Positions 18,337 to 26,763 of a DNA stretch of 64,000 bases are shown here, in pieces. The stretch is taken from assembly GCF_951230155.1 (NCBI RefSeq), contig NZ_CATNVD010000001.1, forward strand, positions 310,001-374,000, read 5' to 3'. Position 1 is the stretch's first letter. Each line of letters begins with the position of its first letter. The notes beneath the pieces are model-generated. The model had not been told where the DNA came from and made no database searches. It saw only the letters and a program-made list of their open reading frames with translations. The position numbers and the translations under genes were made by a program. The DNA comes from Parablautia sp. Marseille-Q6255. Lineage in GTDB: Bacteria > Bacillota > Clostridia > Lachnospirales > Lachnospiraceae.

Positions 18337-18640
18337 ACAAAAGCACTCCTTTTTTTTCCACCTCATTTTCTACTGACGGAATATTCTTTTTATTTTCAAA
18401 TGTGCTTTCTGTTCCAACAATAATATCTACTGGACGTTTTTTTATCTTTCGGATGGAACGATATGCCTGTGTAGTCAAATCCTTTAAATTCTCCTTTGCA
18501 TCGTTCACAATAATGTAAAAATCAAAGTCGCTTTCTTCGGTATAAGTGCCATTTGCAAAAGAACCAAATAAATAAATTCTCAAAGGCATCAATTGACTGA
18601 TAAACTGTTCTTTCAGTTCCTCAATTTCATTTACTGGCAT
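18308..18640 (-). CDS. MNT-type nucleotidyltransferase (antitoxin partner of HEPN)
   Basis: The 110-residue protein carries the minimal nucleotidyltransferase signature GSFANGTYTEESDFDFYI, with both metal-binding Asp residues, and a third Asp in RPVDIIVG. In MNT-HEPN modules this protein modifies the HEPN partner with nucleotides and so neutralises it. It is the first gene of the pair and has its own promoter. Confidence 0.8.
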   Translation of the reverse strand: MPVNEIEELKEQFISQLMPLRIYLFGSFANGTYTEESDFDFYIIVNDAKENLKDLTTQAYRSIRKIKKRPVDIIVGTESTFENKKNIPSVENEVEKKGVLLYESGNKKVG

Positions 18641-18689
18641 ATTATCACCACCTTGCTTTTTTTATCGTTATATTTCTTTTTGTATCCCT

Positions 18690-18718
18690 ATTATAGCACC
18701 TCTCTGTATGATTGTCAT
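18690..18718 (-). promoter_or_regulatory. promoter of the MNT-HEPN pair
   Basis: Minus strand: ATGACA, 17-bp spacer, TATAAT, about 50 bp upstream of the MNT start. Confidence 0.65.
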
Positions 18719-18837
18719 GCCTGAGTTTCCACATGCTAATTACTACAGCAAAAAACTCCTGAAACTTCAGCATCCATTCTCCGAAGTTCCAAGAGTCCTG
18801 CAATTAAGTCATTGTGGATTAAGCTATGCTTAGATAA

Positions 18838-18860
18838 ACACACCCTGCCATCGGGTGTTT
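18838..18860 (-). terminator. terminator after gpmI
   Basis: CACCC and GGGTG pair around a 7-nt loop within A/T-rich flanks just past the gpmI stop. The T-run is better on the plus strand, so it may act in both directions. Confidence 0.55.
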
Positions 18861-18867
18861 TATCTTT

Positions 18868-20409
18868 TTATTTCTCGATCAGAAGAGACTCTCCTGTCAT
18901 CTCTGCCGGCTGCTCCATTCCCATAAGAGCAATCAGAGTCGGCACAATATCAGCAAGACGTCCGCCCTCTTTCAGACCGTACTTCTCTTCGCAGTTTACG
19001 AGGATAAACGGTACCGGATTCGTTGTATGCGCGGTAAACGGAGCCTCTGTGTCATAGTCTACGAGCTGCTCTGCGTTTCCATGATCCGCGCAAATGAACA
19101 TCTGCGCATTGACATCCTTTACTGCTGCGACAACTTTTCCAACACACTCGTCCACTGCCTCGATCGCCTTTACTGCAGCTTCCATCACACCCGTATGGCC
19201 TACCATATCCGGGTTCGCAAAGTTCGTGATCACGACGTCATATTTTCCAGAGGTCACTGCCTCCACTACCTTATCGCACACCGCGTACACACTCATCTCC
19301 GGCTGCAGATCATACGTCGCTACCTTCGGAGAATTCACAAGAATACGATCCTCGCCCTCGTTCGGCGCCTCCACGCCGCCATTAAAGAAGAATGTCACGT
19401 GTGCGTACTTCTCTGTCTCCGCGATCCTTGCCTGCTTCAGCCCATTTGCCGCAAGATACTCGCCAAATGTATTCGTAACTGATACCTTCGGGAAAGCAAC
19501 TGTCTTATTCGGGATCGTCACATCATATTCTGTAAAGCATACGTATACGACATTCTTTCTCGCTCCGCGGTCAAATCCGTCAAAATCATCGCAGCAGAAC
19601 GTACGGGAAATCTCTCTCGCGCGATCCGGGCGGAAGTTAAAGAAAATGACAGAGTCATTGTCCTGGATCGTCGCTACCGGAGCGCCGTCCTTTACTACAA
19701 CTGTTGGAAGGACAAATTCATCTGTCTCTCCCTTGTCATAAGACTGAGCCACAGCCTCTACACCGGATGCTGCCGTCACACCCTCACCCTGTGTCATAGC
19801 ACGGTATGCCTTCTCGACACGATCCCAGCGGTTGTCACGGTCCATTGCATAATAACGTCCCATCACCGTAGCGATCTGACCGACTCCGATCTCCTGCATC
19901 TTGTCTGTAAGCGCCTGCACGTAATCTTTTCCGGATGCCGGCGGCGTATCACGGCCATCCAGGAAGCAGTGTACATAAACCTTTGTCAGACCGTATTTCT
20001 TTGCCATCTCAAGGAGGGCATACAGGTGTGTGATATGACTGTGTACTCCTCCGTCTGAAAGCAGACCGTACATATGGAGGCTGGAATCCTTTTCCTTTGC
20101 ATTCTCCATCGCACGCTTCAGCTCATCATTTTCAAAAAAGGTCCCGTCCTCGATTTCCTTTGTGATCCTCGTAAGATCCTGATATACGATACGCCCTGCT
20201 CCCATATTCAGATGTCCTACCTCTGAATTACCCATCTGACCATCCGGAAGTCCTACTGCCAGACCGCTGGCATTTCCCGGTACGAACGGGCAGGTTGCCA
20301 TCAGCTCATCCATCACAGGAGTGTTTGCCTGTGCGATCGCATTCCCCTCCTTTTTGTCATTCAGTCCGTATCCGTCCAAGATCATAAGTACCGTAGGTCT
20401 CTTCTTCAT
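18868..20409 (-). CDS. gpmI: 2,3-bisphosphoglycerate-independent phosphoglycerate mutase
   Basis: The 513-residue Mn2+-dependent enzyme interconverts 3- and 2-phosphoglycerate. VLMILDGYGLN gives the N-terminal metal site, GNSEVGHLNMGAGR holds the catalytic Ser, and NFANPDMVGHTG and CADHGNAEQ carry the remaining metal ligands. AAGGAG is only two bases from the first ATG but seven from the ATG at residue 3, so the latter is preferred. Confidence 0.95.
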   Translation of the reverse strand: MKKRPTVLMILDGYGLNDKKEGNAIAQANTPVMDELMATCPFVPGNASGLAVGLPDGQMGNSEVGHLNMGAGRIVYQDLTRITKEIEDGTFFENDELKRAMENAKEKDSSLHMYGLLSDGGVHSHITHLYALLEMAKKYGLTKVYVHCFLDGRDTPPASGKDYVQALTDKMQEIGVGQIATVMGRYYAMDRDNRWDRVEKAYRAMTQGEGVTAASGVEAVAQSYDKGETDEFVLPTVVVKDGAPVATIQDNDSVIFFNFRPDRAREISRTFCCDDFDGFDRGARKNVVYVCFTEYDVTIPNKTVAFPKVSVTNTFGEYLAANGLKQARIAETEKYAHVTFFFNGGVEAPNEGEDRILVNSPKVATYDLQPEMSVYAVCDKVVEAVTSGKYDVVITNFANPDMVGHTGVMEAAVKAIEAVDECVGKVVAAVKDVNAQMFICADHGNAEQLVDYDTEAPFTAHTTNPVPFILVNCEEKYGLKEGGRLADIVPTLIALMGMEQPAEMTGESLLIEK

Positions 20410-20469
20410 CTTCATTCTCCTTCTATCTTAATAGTCCATAGATAAAAAACCACATTTTCTGACTGCTGT

Positions 20470-20499
20470 ATTATAGCACATTCTTCCATACAAACGCAA
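20470..20499 (-). promoter_or_regulatory. promoter of gpmI
   Basis: Minus strand: TTGCGT, 18-bp spacer, TATAAT preceded by TGC (extended -10), about 60 bp upstream of gpmI. Confidence 0.7.
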
Positions 20500-20572
20500 C
20501 GCCATTTTCTGTATTGCGCAGCCTCCGGCACAGTATCTGAAAAAGCATGCGCCAGAGCGTTCTGCCGCAGAG

Positions 20573-20619
20573 TAAAAGCCGGCATACCGCGCGGATCTGC
20601 TCCGCCAGAATATACCGGC
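20573..20619 (-). terminator. terminator of the amino-acid ABC operon
   Basis: GCCGGTAT pairs with ATGCCGGC and an inner GCGGA/TCCGC stem extends the hairpin; TTTTACT follows on the minus strand. The rest of the gap between gpmI and the ABC operon shows nothing else. Confidence 0.55.
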
Positions 20620-20658
20620 CCATTTGCTTTATGATCGATGTGCTTTTGTCCTTTTACT

Positions 20659-21402
20659 CTATACAAGTACTTTGGAAAGGAAATCCCGTAACCGGGGATT
20701 CTGCGGATTCGCAAAGAATTCCTTCGGCGTATTTTCTTCTTTGATCGTTCCCTCATCAATAAACATGACGCGTGTCGCAACCTCTCTGGCAAATCCCATC
20801 TCGTGTGTGACAACAATCATGGTCATTCCGGTCTTTGCAAGCTCCCTCATAATATCCAGGACCTCGCCTACCATCTCCGGATCAAGCGCCGACGTCGGTT
20901 CATCAAAGAGCATGACATCAGGATTCATCGCGAGCGCACGCGCGATCGCAACGCGCTGCTTCTGTCCGCCGGAGAGCATGGACGGATACTGATCTGCCTT
21001 ATCTGGCAGGCCAATACGCTCGAGAAGCTCATCTGCCCTCCTCGACGCCTCCTCCGCACTCATCAGCTTCAGCTTCACCGGAGCCAGCATAATATTTTTC
21101 TTGATCGTCATATGCGGAAACAGATTAAACTGCTGAAAAACCATGCCGATCTTCTGCCGCATTTTGTCAAGGTCTACCTTTTTATCTGTAATATCGACTC
21201 CCTCAAAGAGGATCTGTCCGCCTGTAGGCACCTCCAGAAGATTCAGCGAACGCAGAAACGTCGATTTTCCGCAGCCGGACGGCCCGATGATCGCCACGAC
21301 CTCTCCCTTTTTGATCTCTGTCGTGATCCCGCGCAGGACGTCCAGCCCGCCAAAACTCTTTTGCAGATTATTTACCCTGATCAAAACATTATCTTCGTTC
21401 AT
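20659..21402 (-). CDS. polar amino-acid ABC transporter, ATP-binding protein
   Basis: The 247-residue GlnQ/HisP-type ATPase has Walker [11 protein letters not shown]-loop [12 protein letters not shown], signature [15 protein letters not shown], Walker [13 protein letters not shown] and switch His in VVTHEMGFA. It energises the permease and binding protein encoded just upstream in the same operon. AGGAGG precedes the ATG by ten bases; the start overlaps the permease gene by 14 bp, indicating translational coupling. Confidence 0.93.
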   Translation of the reverse strand: MNEDNVLIRVNNLQKSFGGLDVLRGITTEIKKGEVVAIIGPSGCGKSTFLRSLNLLEVPTGGQILFEGVDITDKKVDLDKMRQKIGMVFQQFNLFPHMTIKKNIMLAPVKLKLMSAEEASRRADELLERIGLPDKADQYPSMLSGGQKQRVAIARALAMNPDVMLFDEPTSALDPEMVGEVLDIMRELAKTGMTMIVVTHEMGFAREVATRVMFIDEGTIKEENTPKEFFANPQNPRLRDFLSKVLV

Positions 21403-22084
21403 TGTTCCTCAGCCTCCTCTCCAGAATACTCAAAAGCTTGCTGAATACAAGTACCATAGCAAGATAGATGAGCGCCACCGCGATCAGCGGCATAAACGCG
21501 TCATACGTCCTGCTTCGGATGATATCGCCGCCCTTCGTCAGATCCTCAAGCGCAATATAGCCTGCGACTGACGTCTCCTTGAGCAGTACGATAAACTCAT
21601 TTCCAAGCGCCGGCAGCACATTTTTGAACACCTGAGGAAGGATAACGTAAATCATCGTCTGACCGTATCCCAGTCCGAGGCTTCTGCCCGCCTCAAGCTG
21701 TCCGCCCTCAATAGACATGATACCGCCTCTTATAATTTCCGCCACGTATGCACCGGAATTCAGACCGAATGCCAGAATAGCGACAAGCGTCTTGTCTATC
21801 TTTACAGAGCCAAAAATCACAAAATAAATGATCAAAAGCTGAACAACGACCGGTGTACCGCGGATCACCGTAAGGTATACCTTGCAGACTGCATTAAGCA
21901 GCCTGAGCTTGCCTGTCTTTTCGCATGTAGAGCGGACGATCGCCACGATAAAGCCGAGGACAATACCGATCAGAACGGCGAAAAAAGTAACTGTCAGCGT
22001 CGTTTTCAGACCGTTTACCAGATATTTCCACCTGTCATCCGCAATAAAATTCAAATAAAACCTGTCCTGAAATTCCTGCAACAT
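21389..22084 (-). CDS. polar amino-acid ABC transporter, permease
   Basis: The HisM/GlnP-type permease has about five membrane segments. It opens with the typical [20 protein letters not shown] segment and has the EAA-type coupling loop [20 protein letters not shown] that docks the ATPase. A single permease suggests a homodimer. AGGAG is too close to the first ATG (22090), so the ATG two codons later is preferred. Confidence 0.9.
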   Translation of the reverse strand: MLQEFQDRFYLNFIADDRWKYLVNGLKTTLTVTFFAVLIGIVLGFIVAIVRSTCEKTGKLRLLNAVCKVYLTVIRGTPVVVQLLIIYFVIFGSVKIDKTLVAILAFGLNSGAYVAEIIRGGIMSIEGGQLEAGRSLGLGYGQTMIYVILPQVFKNVLPALGNEFIVLLKETSVAGYIALEDLTKGGDIIRSRTYDAFMPLIAVALIYLAMVLVFSKLLSILERRLRNNERR

Positions 22085-22103
22085 ACTCATAAACTCCTAA
22101 ATA

Positions 22104-22135
22104 GGAGTGCGCGATGTTCTTCTCATGCGCACTCC
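22104..22135 (-). other. intercistronic hairpin between binding-protein and permease genes
   Basis: GGAGTGCGC pairs with GCGCACTCC around a 14-nt loop, with no long T-run after it. Hairpins here commonly protect or partly terminate the upstream message so that more binding protein is made than permease. Confidence 0.6.
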
Positions 22136-22172
22136 CTTCCTCTTACTCCTTTGTCAGTTACAAATATCTGTG

Positions 22173-23042
22173 TTACTGCGCTGCCGTTTCCGTCTCTGTC
22201 TCAGCAACTTCTGTCTCAGCAGCCTCTGTCGCAGCTTCCGTTCCCTCTTCCGCTGCCTGTGCCTCAGCTGTCTGCGCCTCTGTCACAGCTTCTGTCTCCT
22301 CCTCTGAAGCATCACCGCCGATGTACTTATCTACTACCTTCTGGAACTCTCCCTCTTCCTTCAGCTCGTTCAGTGCTGTATTTACCTTCTCGAGAAGCTC
22401 CTCATTGTCCTTTGCGATAGCGATTGCGTACTCTTCCTCTGTAAATGCCTCCTCAAGCAGCTTGATGCCCTCATTCTGCTCTACGAAAACCTTTGCCGGT
22501 TCCCCGTCAATGATCACCGCATCAATCTTGCCCTGGATCAAAGCCTGTACTGCCTCAAAGCCTTTGCTGTAACGCTCTACCGTGCCATCCTCAATATCTT
22601 CTGCATAGATATCGCCTGTCGTTCCAAGCTGTACACCGACTGTCTTACCTGTGAGGTCCTCCGGAGATGCGATCTCACTGTCCTCTGTCACGATAATCAT
22701 CTGTGTCGCCTTTGTATAAGTATCTGTAAAGCTGACCATCTGCTCACGCTCCGGCGTCACTGTGATGCCTGCCATCGCGATATCTGCTTTTCCTGTCTGA
22801 ACTGCAGCCAGCACAGAATCAAATGCCATGTCCTCGATCTCCAGCTCCATGCCAAGCTTATCAGCAATCAGAGCGGCTACCTCAGCGTCAATTCCTATGA
22901 TCTCGTCTCCCTCGCGGTACTCATACGGCGGGAACTCCGCGTTTGTCGCCATCACCAATGTCTTATCCTCATCTGCCATAGCTGTCATGCCAAGAGACAT
23001 CACCATAGCGCCTGCCGCAACTACTGCCATAACCTTTTTCAT
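22173..23042 (-). CDS. polar amino-acid ABC transporter, substrate-binding protein
   Basis: The 289-residue family 3 binding protein has a signal peptide (VMAVVAAGAMVMSLGMTAMA) with no lipobox Cys, so attachment to the membrane is not obvious. The ligand-binding fold is clear (LVMATNAEFPPYEYREGD, GIDAEVAALIADKLGMELEI, DIAMAGITVTPERE, GKTVGVQLGTTGD). A C-terminal tail of about 45 residues made almost only of Ala, Glu and Thr follows the fold and is unusual. Substrate is inferred as a polar amino acid. GAGGAGGAG precedes the ATG. Confidence 0.9.
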   Translation of the reverse strand: MKKVMAVVAAGAMVMSLGMTAMADEDKTLVMATNAEFPPYEYREGDEIIGIDAEVAALIADKLGMELEIEDMAFDSVLAAVQTGKADIAMAGITVTPEREQMVSFTDTYTKATQMIIVTEDSEIASPEDLTGKTVGVQLGTTGDIYAEDIEDGTVERYSKGFEAVQALIQGKIDAVIIDGEPAKVFVEQNEGIKLLEEAFTEEEYAIAIAKDNEELLEKVNTALNELKEEGEFQKVVDKYIGGDASEEETEAVTEAQTAEAQAAEEGTEAATEAAETEVAETETETAAQ

Positions 23043-23087
23043 AATGATCTCCTCCTCATAAACATAAATAAATATGAATTTTTATAA

Positions 23088-23116
23088 ACAATACCACCAA
23101 ACCGCACATCTGTCAA
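23088..23116 (-). promoter_or_regulatory. promoter of the amino-acid ABC operon
   Basis: Minus strand: TTGACA, 17-bp spacer, TATTGT, about 45 bp upstream of the binding-protein gene. Confidence 0.75.
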
Positions 23117-23139
23117 TAGCTTTTTTATTTTTCCCTGTA

Positions 23140-23574
23140 TCAAAGCCGGATACGGGAGGCTGCCAAAACAGCCATACATAAAATCCCACTCATGACAAAG
23201 GAATCCTGCACGGTACTGTATGTCTGGAAAATCCCAGGTACAAAACAGTAGATAAAATAAAGTATCGTACAGGCAAGAAATATAAAAAGCTGCCGGCGCG
23301 CATACCTCCTCCGTTCTTTTGCAGAAGCCTTCTGCGCCTGCCCATATGTGATTTTATTCATCCAATATACATTTTTTGTTGCATAAATAATCATAAAAAG
23401 AATATCCAGCATACCATAGAGCACGATCCCGAAGGACCGGACCGGCCCCTGTCCTGCAAGCCGGAGCATCCCGAAGGATCCCGGCAACAGAAGTATCCCG
23501 AGCAGCAGCAACCAGATGTCAAACAGGACATACGACGCTGTGTCATACGGTTTTTTCTGGCTGTTCTCTCTCAT
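23140..23574 (-). CDS. predicted four-helix membrane protein, unknown function
   Basis: The 144-residue protein has four hydrophobic segments (IWLLLLGILLLPGSFGML, FGIVLYGMLDILFMIIYA, LFIFLACTILYFIYCFVPGI, SGILCMAVLAAS) and a basic loop between the second and third (KASAKERRRYARRQ). I do not recognise a family. AAAGGAG seven bases before the ATG fixes the start at residue 25 of the longest frame. It lies 65 bp after the GNAT-TPK gene and may share its transcript. Confidence 0.65.
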   Translation of the reverse strand: MRENSQKKPYDTASYVLFDIWLLLLGILLLPGSFGMLRLAGQGPVRSFGIVLYGMLDILFMIIYATKNVYWMNKITYGQAQKASAKERRRYARRQLFIFLACTILYFIYCFVPGIFQTYSTVQDSFVMSGILCMAVLAASRIRL

Positions 23575-23639
23575 CTTGCATCTCCTTTCCACCCGTTTTG
23601 GCTTTCCGTCCCGTGTTCCCTGCCTTCCCGCTTTGCTCT

Positions 23640-24854
23640 TTAGCAATTTTTGAAAAACGGTGTCCGGCTTTTTGGCAGACCATTTTCCTCACTCCACAAA
23701 AGGATCAGCGTCCCTTCTCCCACTGCGACACTGCTTTCTTCCCCTATAAATTCATTGCTGACTCCAAGCGTCTTATCGCATGTCATGACTGCGTCCTCCA
23801 GCGTATATTTCAATCCGCGCTCCCAGACGCCATGCGCCGGGGCGCTCAGACAAAATACAGACAGAATCCCCTGGGCGGATCCTGCAAATGTGACGCATTC
23901 CTGTGTAGCTGCGGTAAGAATATTGCCCTCCCCGATCAGATACGCCTCTGCGCCCTCCCTCGACAACCCCATCAGGAGCTGGAGATTACCGATCGTGTGA
24001 TCGAGCCGTCCACCCAATCCGCCATAAATCAAAAAGCGTCTGCATCCCTGCTGCACACCGTACGCTGCTGCAAGCGCCATATCGGTATCATCCTTGATCG
24101 GCGAATGACGCTCCAGATGCTCATGCTCCGGTATGCGCTCAAGGGAATCAAAATCCCCAAGCAGCACATCTGCCTCAATCCCTGCCTCTTTCAGGTAGGT
24201 ATATCCTCCGTCCGCCGCTATGACGAGATCTCCTGCCTTCGGCTGTATGCACATTCCATCAAAGCTCCCGGCTCCGACAATAAAACACGTCTTTCCTGCT
24301 GCGCACAGCTCCTCTGTATCTAAAGCCATATCATCTGTGACAGAAAATACGAGATGCGGCATATCGATCCCATAATAGTGCTTGACAAACTGATCCTTTA
24401 CCACCATGCCATTTCGCCGCGCCACCCTCTGCGATGCCACATTGTTGTCACGGATGATCGAGTAAAGCTCCTTCATTTTCAGCTGTCCGAATCCATACGC
24501 TTTGCAGGCAAGCGCGGCCTCTGTGGCGTATCCCTGATGCCAGTATGCCCTCTGCAGCAGATATCCGATCTCCGGCACCTGTCCCCCATGATACTCCTGC
24601 ATCGTGATACCGCACTGCCCGATCATTTCTCCCGTTTCTTTCAGGACCACTGCCCACAGACCAAACAGATGCCCATATTCTTCATAGCGTCCCAGCTGCC
24701 GCTCCAGCCACTGCCATACTTCTTCATCAGAAAATGCATGCTCATACGCATACATCACCTCAGGGTCCTTCAGTATCCGGCACAGCGCAGCAAAATCATC
24801 CCTTGTCATTTCTCTTAAATATAGTCTTTTTGTTTCCAGCTTTATCGCATTCAT
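23640..24854 (-). CDS. GNAT acetyltransferase fused to thiamine pyrophosphokinase
   Basis: One open frame of 404 residues holds two unrelated enzymes. Residues ~1-185 are a RimJ/RimL-type N-acetyltransferase (LETKRLYLREMTRDDF, GYLLQRAYWHQGYATEA for acetyl-CoA binding, NNVASQRVARRNGM). Residues ~195-400 are a ThiN-type thiamine pyrophosphokinase (IAADGGYTYLKEAGI, LLGDFDSLE, DDTDMALAAAY, GGLGGRLDHTIGNLQLL, and a C-terminal beta domain). The kinase half would make thiamine diphosphate; the acetyl acceptor is unknown. AGGAG lies 11 bases before the chosen ATG at residue 23 of the longest frame. No TPP riboswitch was seen. Confidence 0.85.
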   Translation of the reverse strand: MNAIKLETKRLYLREMTRDDFAALCRILKDPEVMYAYEHAFSDEEVWQWLERQLGRYEEYGHLFGLWAVVLKETGEMIGQCGITMQEYHGGQVPEIGYLLQRAYWHQGYATEAALACKAYGFGQLKMKELYSIIRDNNVASQRVARRNGMVVKDQFVKHYYGIDMPHLVFSVTDDMALDTEELCAAGKTCFIVGAGSFDGMCIQPKAGDLVIAADGGYTYLKEAGIEADVLLGDFDSLERIPEHEHLERHSPIKDDTDMALAAAYGVQQGCRRFLIYGGLGGRLDHTIGNLQLLMGLSREGAEAYLIGEGNILTAATQECVTFAGSAQGILSVFCLSAPAHGVWERGLKYTLEDAVMTCDKTLGVSNEFIGEESSVAVGEGTLILLWSEENGLPKSRTPFFKNC

Positions 24855-24945
24855 AACTGTCAAGTCTCCTGTCATAGCCATCATAATCATCATTTGCCGC
24901 TCCCGATAAACAGGCTGCACCTGCTCCCGGCCGCTGACATTATGA

Positions 24946-24975
24946 ATTATACCATAAACCCTTCTTTTCTGTCAC
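24946..24975 (-). promoter_or_regulatory. promoter of the GNAT-TPK gene
   Basis: Minus strand: GTGACA, 18-bp spacer, TATAAT with an upstream TGG (extended -10). Confidence 0.6.
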
Positions 24976-25058
24976 TTTTTATAAATCTCTGAGAAAAAAT
25001 AACCATCCTGCTATCTGCCCGAATGAGCCACTTCGCAGTCTGTATCGCCGGGCACACG

Positions 25059-25097
25059 AAAACCGCCCTTCCGGCTTTTCTGGCCAAAAAGGGCGGT
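25059..25097 (-). terminator. terminator of the biotin-dependent decarboxylase operon
   Basis: ACCGCCCTT pairs with AAGGGCGGT, with an inner GGCC/GGCC-like pairing, followed by TTTTCG on the minus strand. Confidence 0.65.
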
Positions 25098-25117
25098 CCA
25101 AATTTTATTGTATTTCT

Positions 25118-26530
25118 TTATACCGGATATGCTCCGTTCTTTGTATCTGCTACAGTCGGATCTACTTTTTTCTCCTGTGCCTCACGGTACTTGAAGAACT
25201 CTGTAGCTACCTGCGGGAACAGTGCGTAGGAGAGAACGTCCTCATCCTGCTCGGACCACTGAGCCATCTCGCCGCGCAGTGTATCGAGCTCATCCGGAAT
25301 CAGGTCAGCCGGACGGCAAGTAATAATCTCTGCATCGCCGATGCATTTTTTCTGTACTTCCGGATTGAACGGTTTTACTGTTGCGCCGTATTTTCCACTC
25401 AGGACATCCTTTGTCTGCTGCGGAACCATCTTGTAGCGCTCGCCGTTGATGACGTTCATAACAGCCTGCGTACCTACGATCTGAGAAGACGGTGTAACAA
25501 GCGGGCACTCTCCAAGGTCCTTACGTACGCGCGGAACTTCCTCAAGCACTTCATAGTACTTGTCCTCTGCATGCAGGTCCTTGAGCTGAGAAGTCAGGTT
25601 GGACAACATACCGCCCGGTACCTGATACAGCAGTGTCTTGATATTTACGCCGAGGTTCTTCGGATTAAGCAGACCGCTCTCCAGAGCCTCATCGCGGATC
25701 GGTCTGAAGTAATCAGCGATCTCTGCAAGCAGCTTCTGATCAAAGCCTGTATCGTATGGTGTGCCCTTGAAGGTCTCTACCATAACCTCTGTAGCCGGCT
25801 GGGAAGTACCAAGTGCGAACGGTGACATAGCCGTATCGATCACGTCTACGCCTGCCTCTACTGCCTTTAAGTATGTCATAGAAGCAACACCGGATGTATA
25901 ATGCGTATGAAGCTGTACCGGAATATCTACGACTTCCTTAATTGCTGTTACAAGCTCTGTAGCTGTGTACGGAAGGAGAAGACCTGCCATGTCCTTGATA
26001 CAGATAGAATTTGCACCCATATCCTCGATCTTCTTTGCCATCTCTGTCCAGTACTCCAGTGTATATGCCTCACCCAGTGTATAGGAGAGCGCTACCTGTG
26101 CATGTCCTTTTTCTTTATTTGCTGCCGTTACTGCTGTCTGCAGATTGCGCAGGTCGTTCAGACAGTCAAAAATACGGATGATGTCAATACCATTTGCGAT
26201 AGATTTCTGTACAAAGTACTCTACCACATCATCTGCATACGGACGGTATCCCAGGATATTCTGTCCACGGAACAGCATCTGCAGCTTTGTATTTTTGAAT
26301 CCGTCACGGAACTTGCGAAGTCTGTCCCACGGATCTTCCTTCAGGAAACGAAGAGAAGCATCAAATGTCGCTCCACCCCAGCACTCTACGGAATGGTAGC
26401 CGACTTTATCCATTTTATCAACGATCGGGAGCATCTGCTCTGTCGTCATACGTGTCGCGATCAGAGACTGATGCGCATCACGAAGGATCGTCTCAGTAAT
26501 CTTGATTGGTTTTTTTACTTGTTCAGCCAT
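25118..26530 (-). CDS. oadA: oxaloacetate decarboxylase alpha / transcarboxylase 5S-type carboxyltransferase
   Basis: The 470-residue TIM-barrel carboxyltransferase carries the metal site and catalytic residues of the OadA/PycB family (ETILRDAHQSLIATR, FRGQNILGYR, SICIKDMAGLL with the Lys that becomes carbamylated, QLHTHYTSGVA). It moves CO2 between biotin and oxaloacetate/pyruvate. Full-length OadA ends in a biotinyl domain; this one stops before it, as expected because a separate biotin carrier is encoded in the same operon. AGGAGG precedes the ATG. It is the last gene of the operon, set off from the beta subunit by a 233-bp structured gap. Confidence 0.92.
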   Translation of the reverse strand: MAEQVKKPIKITETILRDAHQSLIATRMTTEQMLPIVDKMDKVGYHSVECWGGATFDASLRFLKEDPWDRLRKFRDGFKNTKLQMLFRGQNILGYRPYADDVVEYFVQKSIANGIDIIRIFDCLNDLRNLQTAVTAANKEKGHAQVALSYTLGEAYTLEYWTEMAKKIEDMGANSICIKDMAGLLLPYTATELVTAIKEVVDIPVQLHTHYTSGVASMTYLKAVEAGVDVIDTAMSPFALGTSQPATEVMVETFKGTPYDTGFDQKLLAEIADYFRPIRDEALESGLLNPKNLGVNIKTLLYQVPGGMLSNLTSQLKDLHAEDKYYEVLEEVPRVRKDLGECPLVTPSSQIVGTQAVMNVINGERYKMVPQQTKDVLSGKYGATVKPFNPEVQKKCIGDAEIITCRPADLIPDELDTLRGEMAQWSEQDEDVLSYALFPQVATEFFKYREAQEKKVDPTVADTKNGAYPV

Positions 26531-26652
26531 GTTAGTCCTCCTGTAATAATGATAAGGAAAAGGAATAAATTCGCAGTGCCTGCCTCAAAAACGCTCCGCA
26601 TTTTTGAGGTCGCGGGCGTTCGCCCTATACTGCTTTTTAAGGAAGTTCCGTT

Positions 26653-26758
26653 CACTAGGCTCTGGCTTCGCCTGACGGCTCGCCAGTCGCCAAGTTCCCC
26701 GGAACGACCTTCGCACTAAACTCAAGCTGCGCTTATCAGCTCGCTTTCGCTAAGTGCT
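26653..26758. repeat. imperfect 45-bp direct repeat with hairpins between oadB and oadA
   Basis: Two units start at 26653 and 26714. They share the order CACTA..CTC..GCT.CGC....GCTCGC..TCGC.AAGT. Each unit can fold on itself (GCACT with AGTGC, AGCTG with CAGCT). Upstream in the same gap lies a CTCAAAAA/TTTTTGAG hairpin and GGGCG-TTCG-CCC-type pairing. The gap holds no open frame with a ribosome site. Confidence 0.5.
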
Positions 26759-26763
26759 CTAGG

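Noticed and set aside
20412-20816. 134-codon minus-strand frame between gpmI and the ABC ATPase
   Set aside because: It overlaps the ATPase gene in another frame, covers the gpmI promoter and has no ribosome site.
24921-25117. Possible TPP riboswitch upstream of the thiamine pyrophosphokinase fusion
   Set aside because: Neither the CTGAGA nor the ACCTGATC-type conserved segments of the TPP element were found in the leader.
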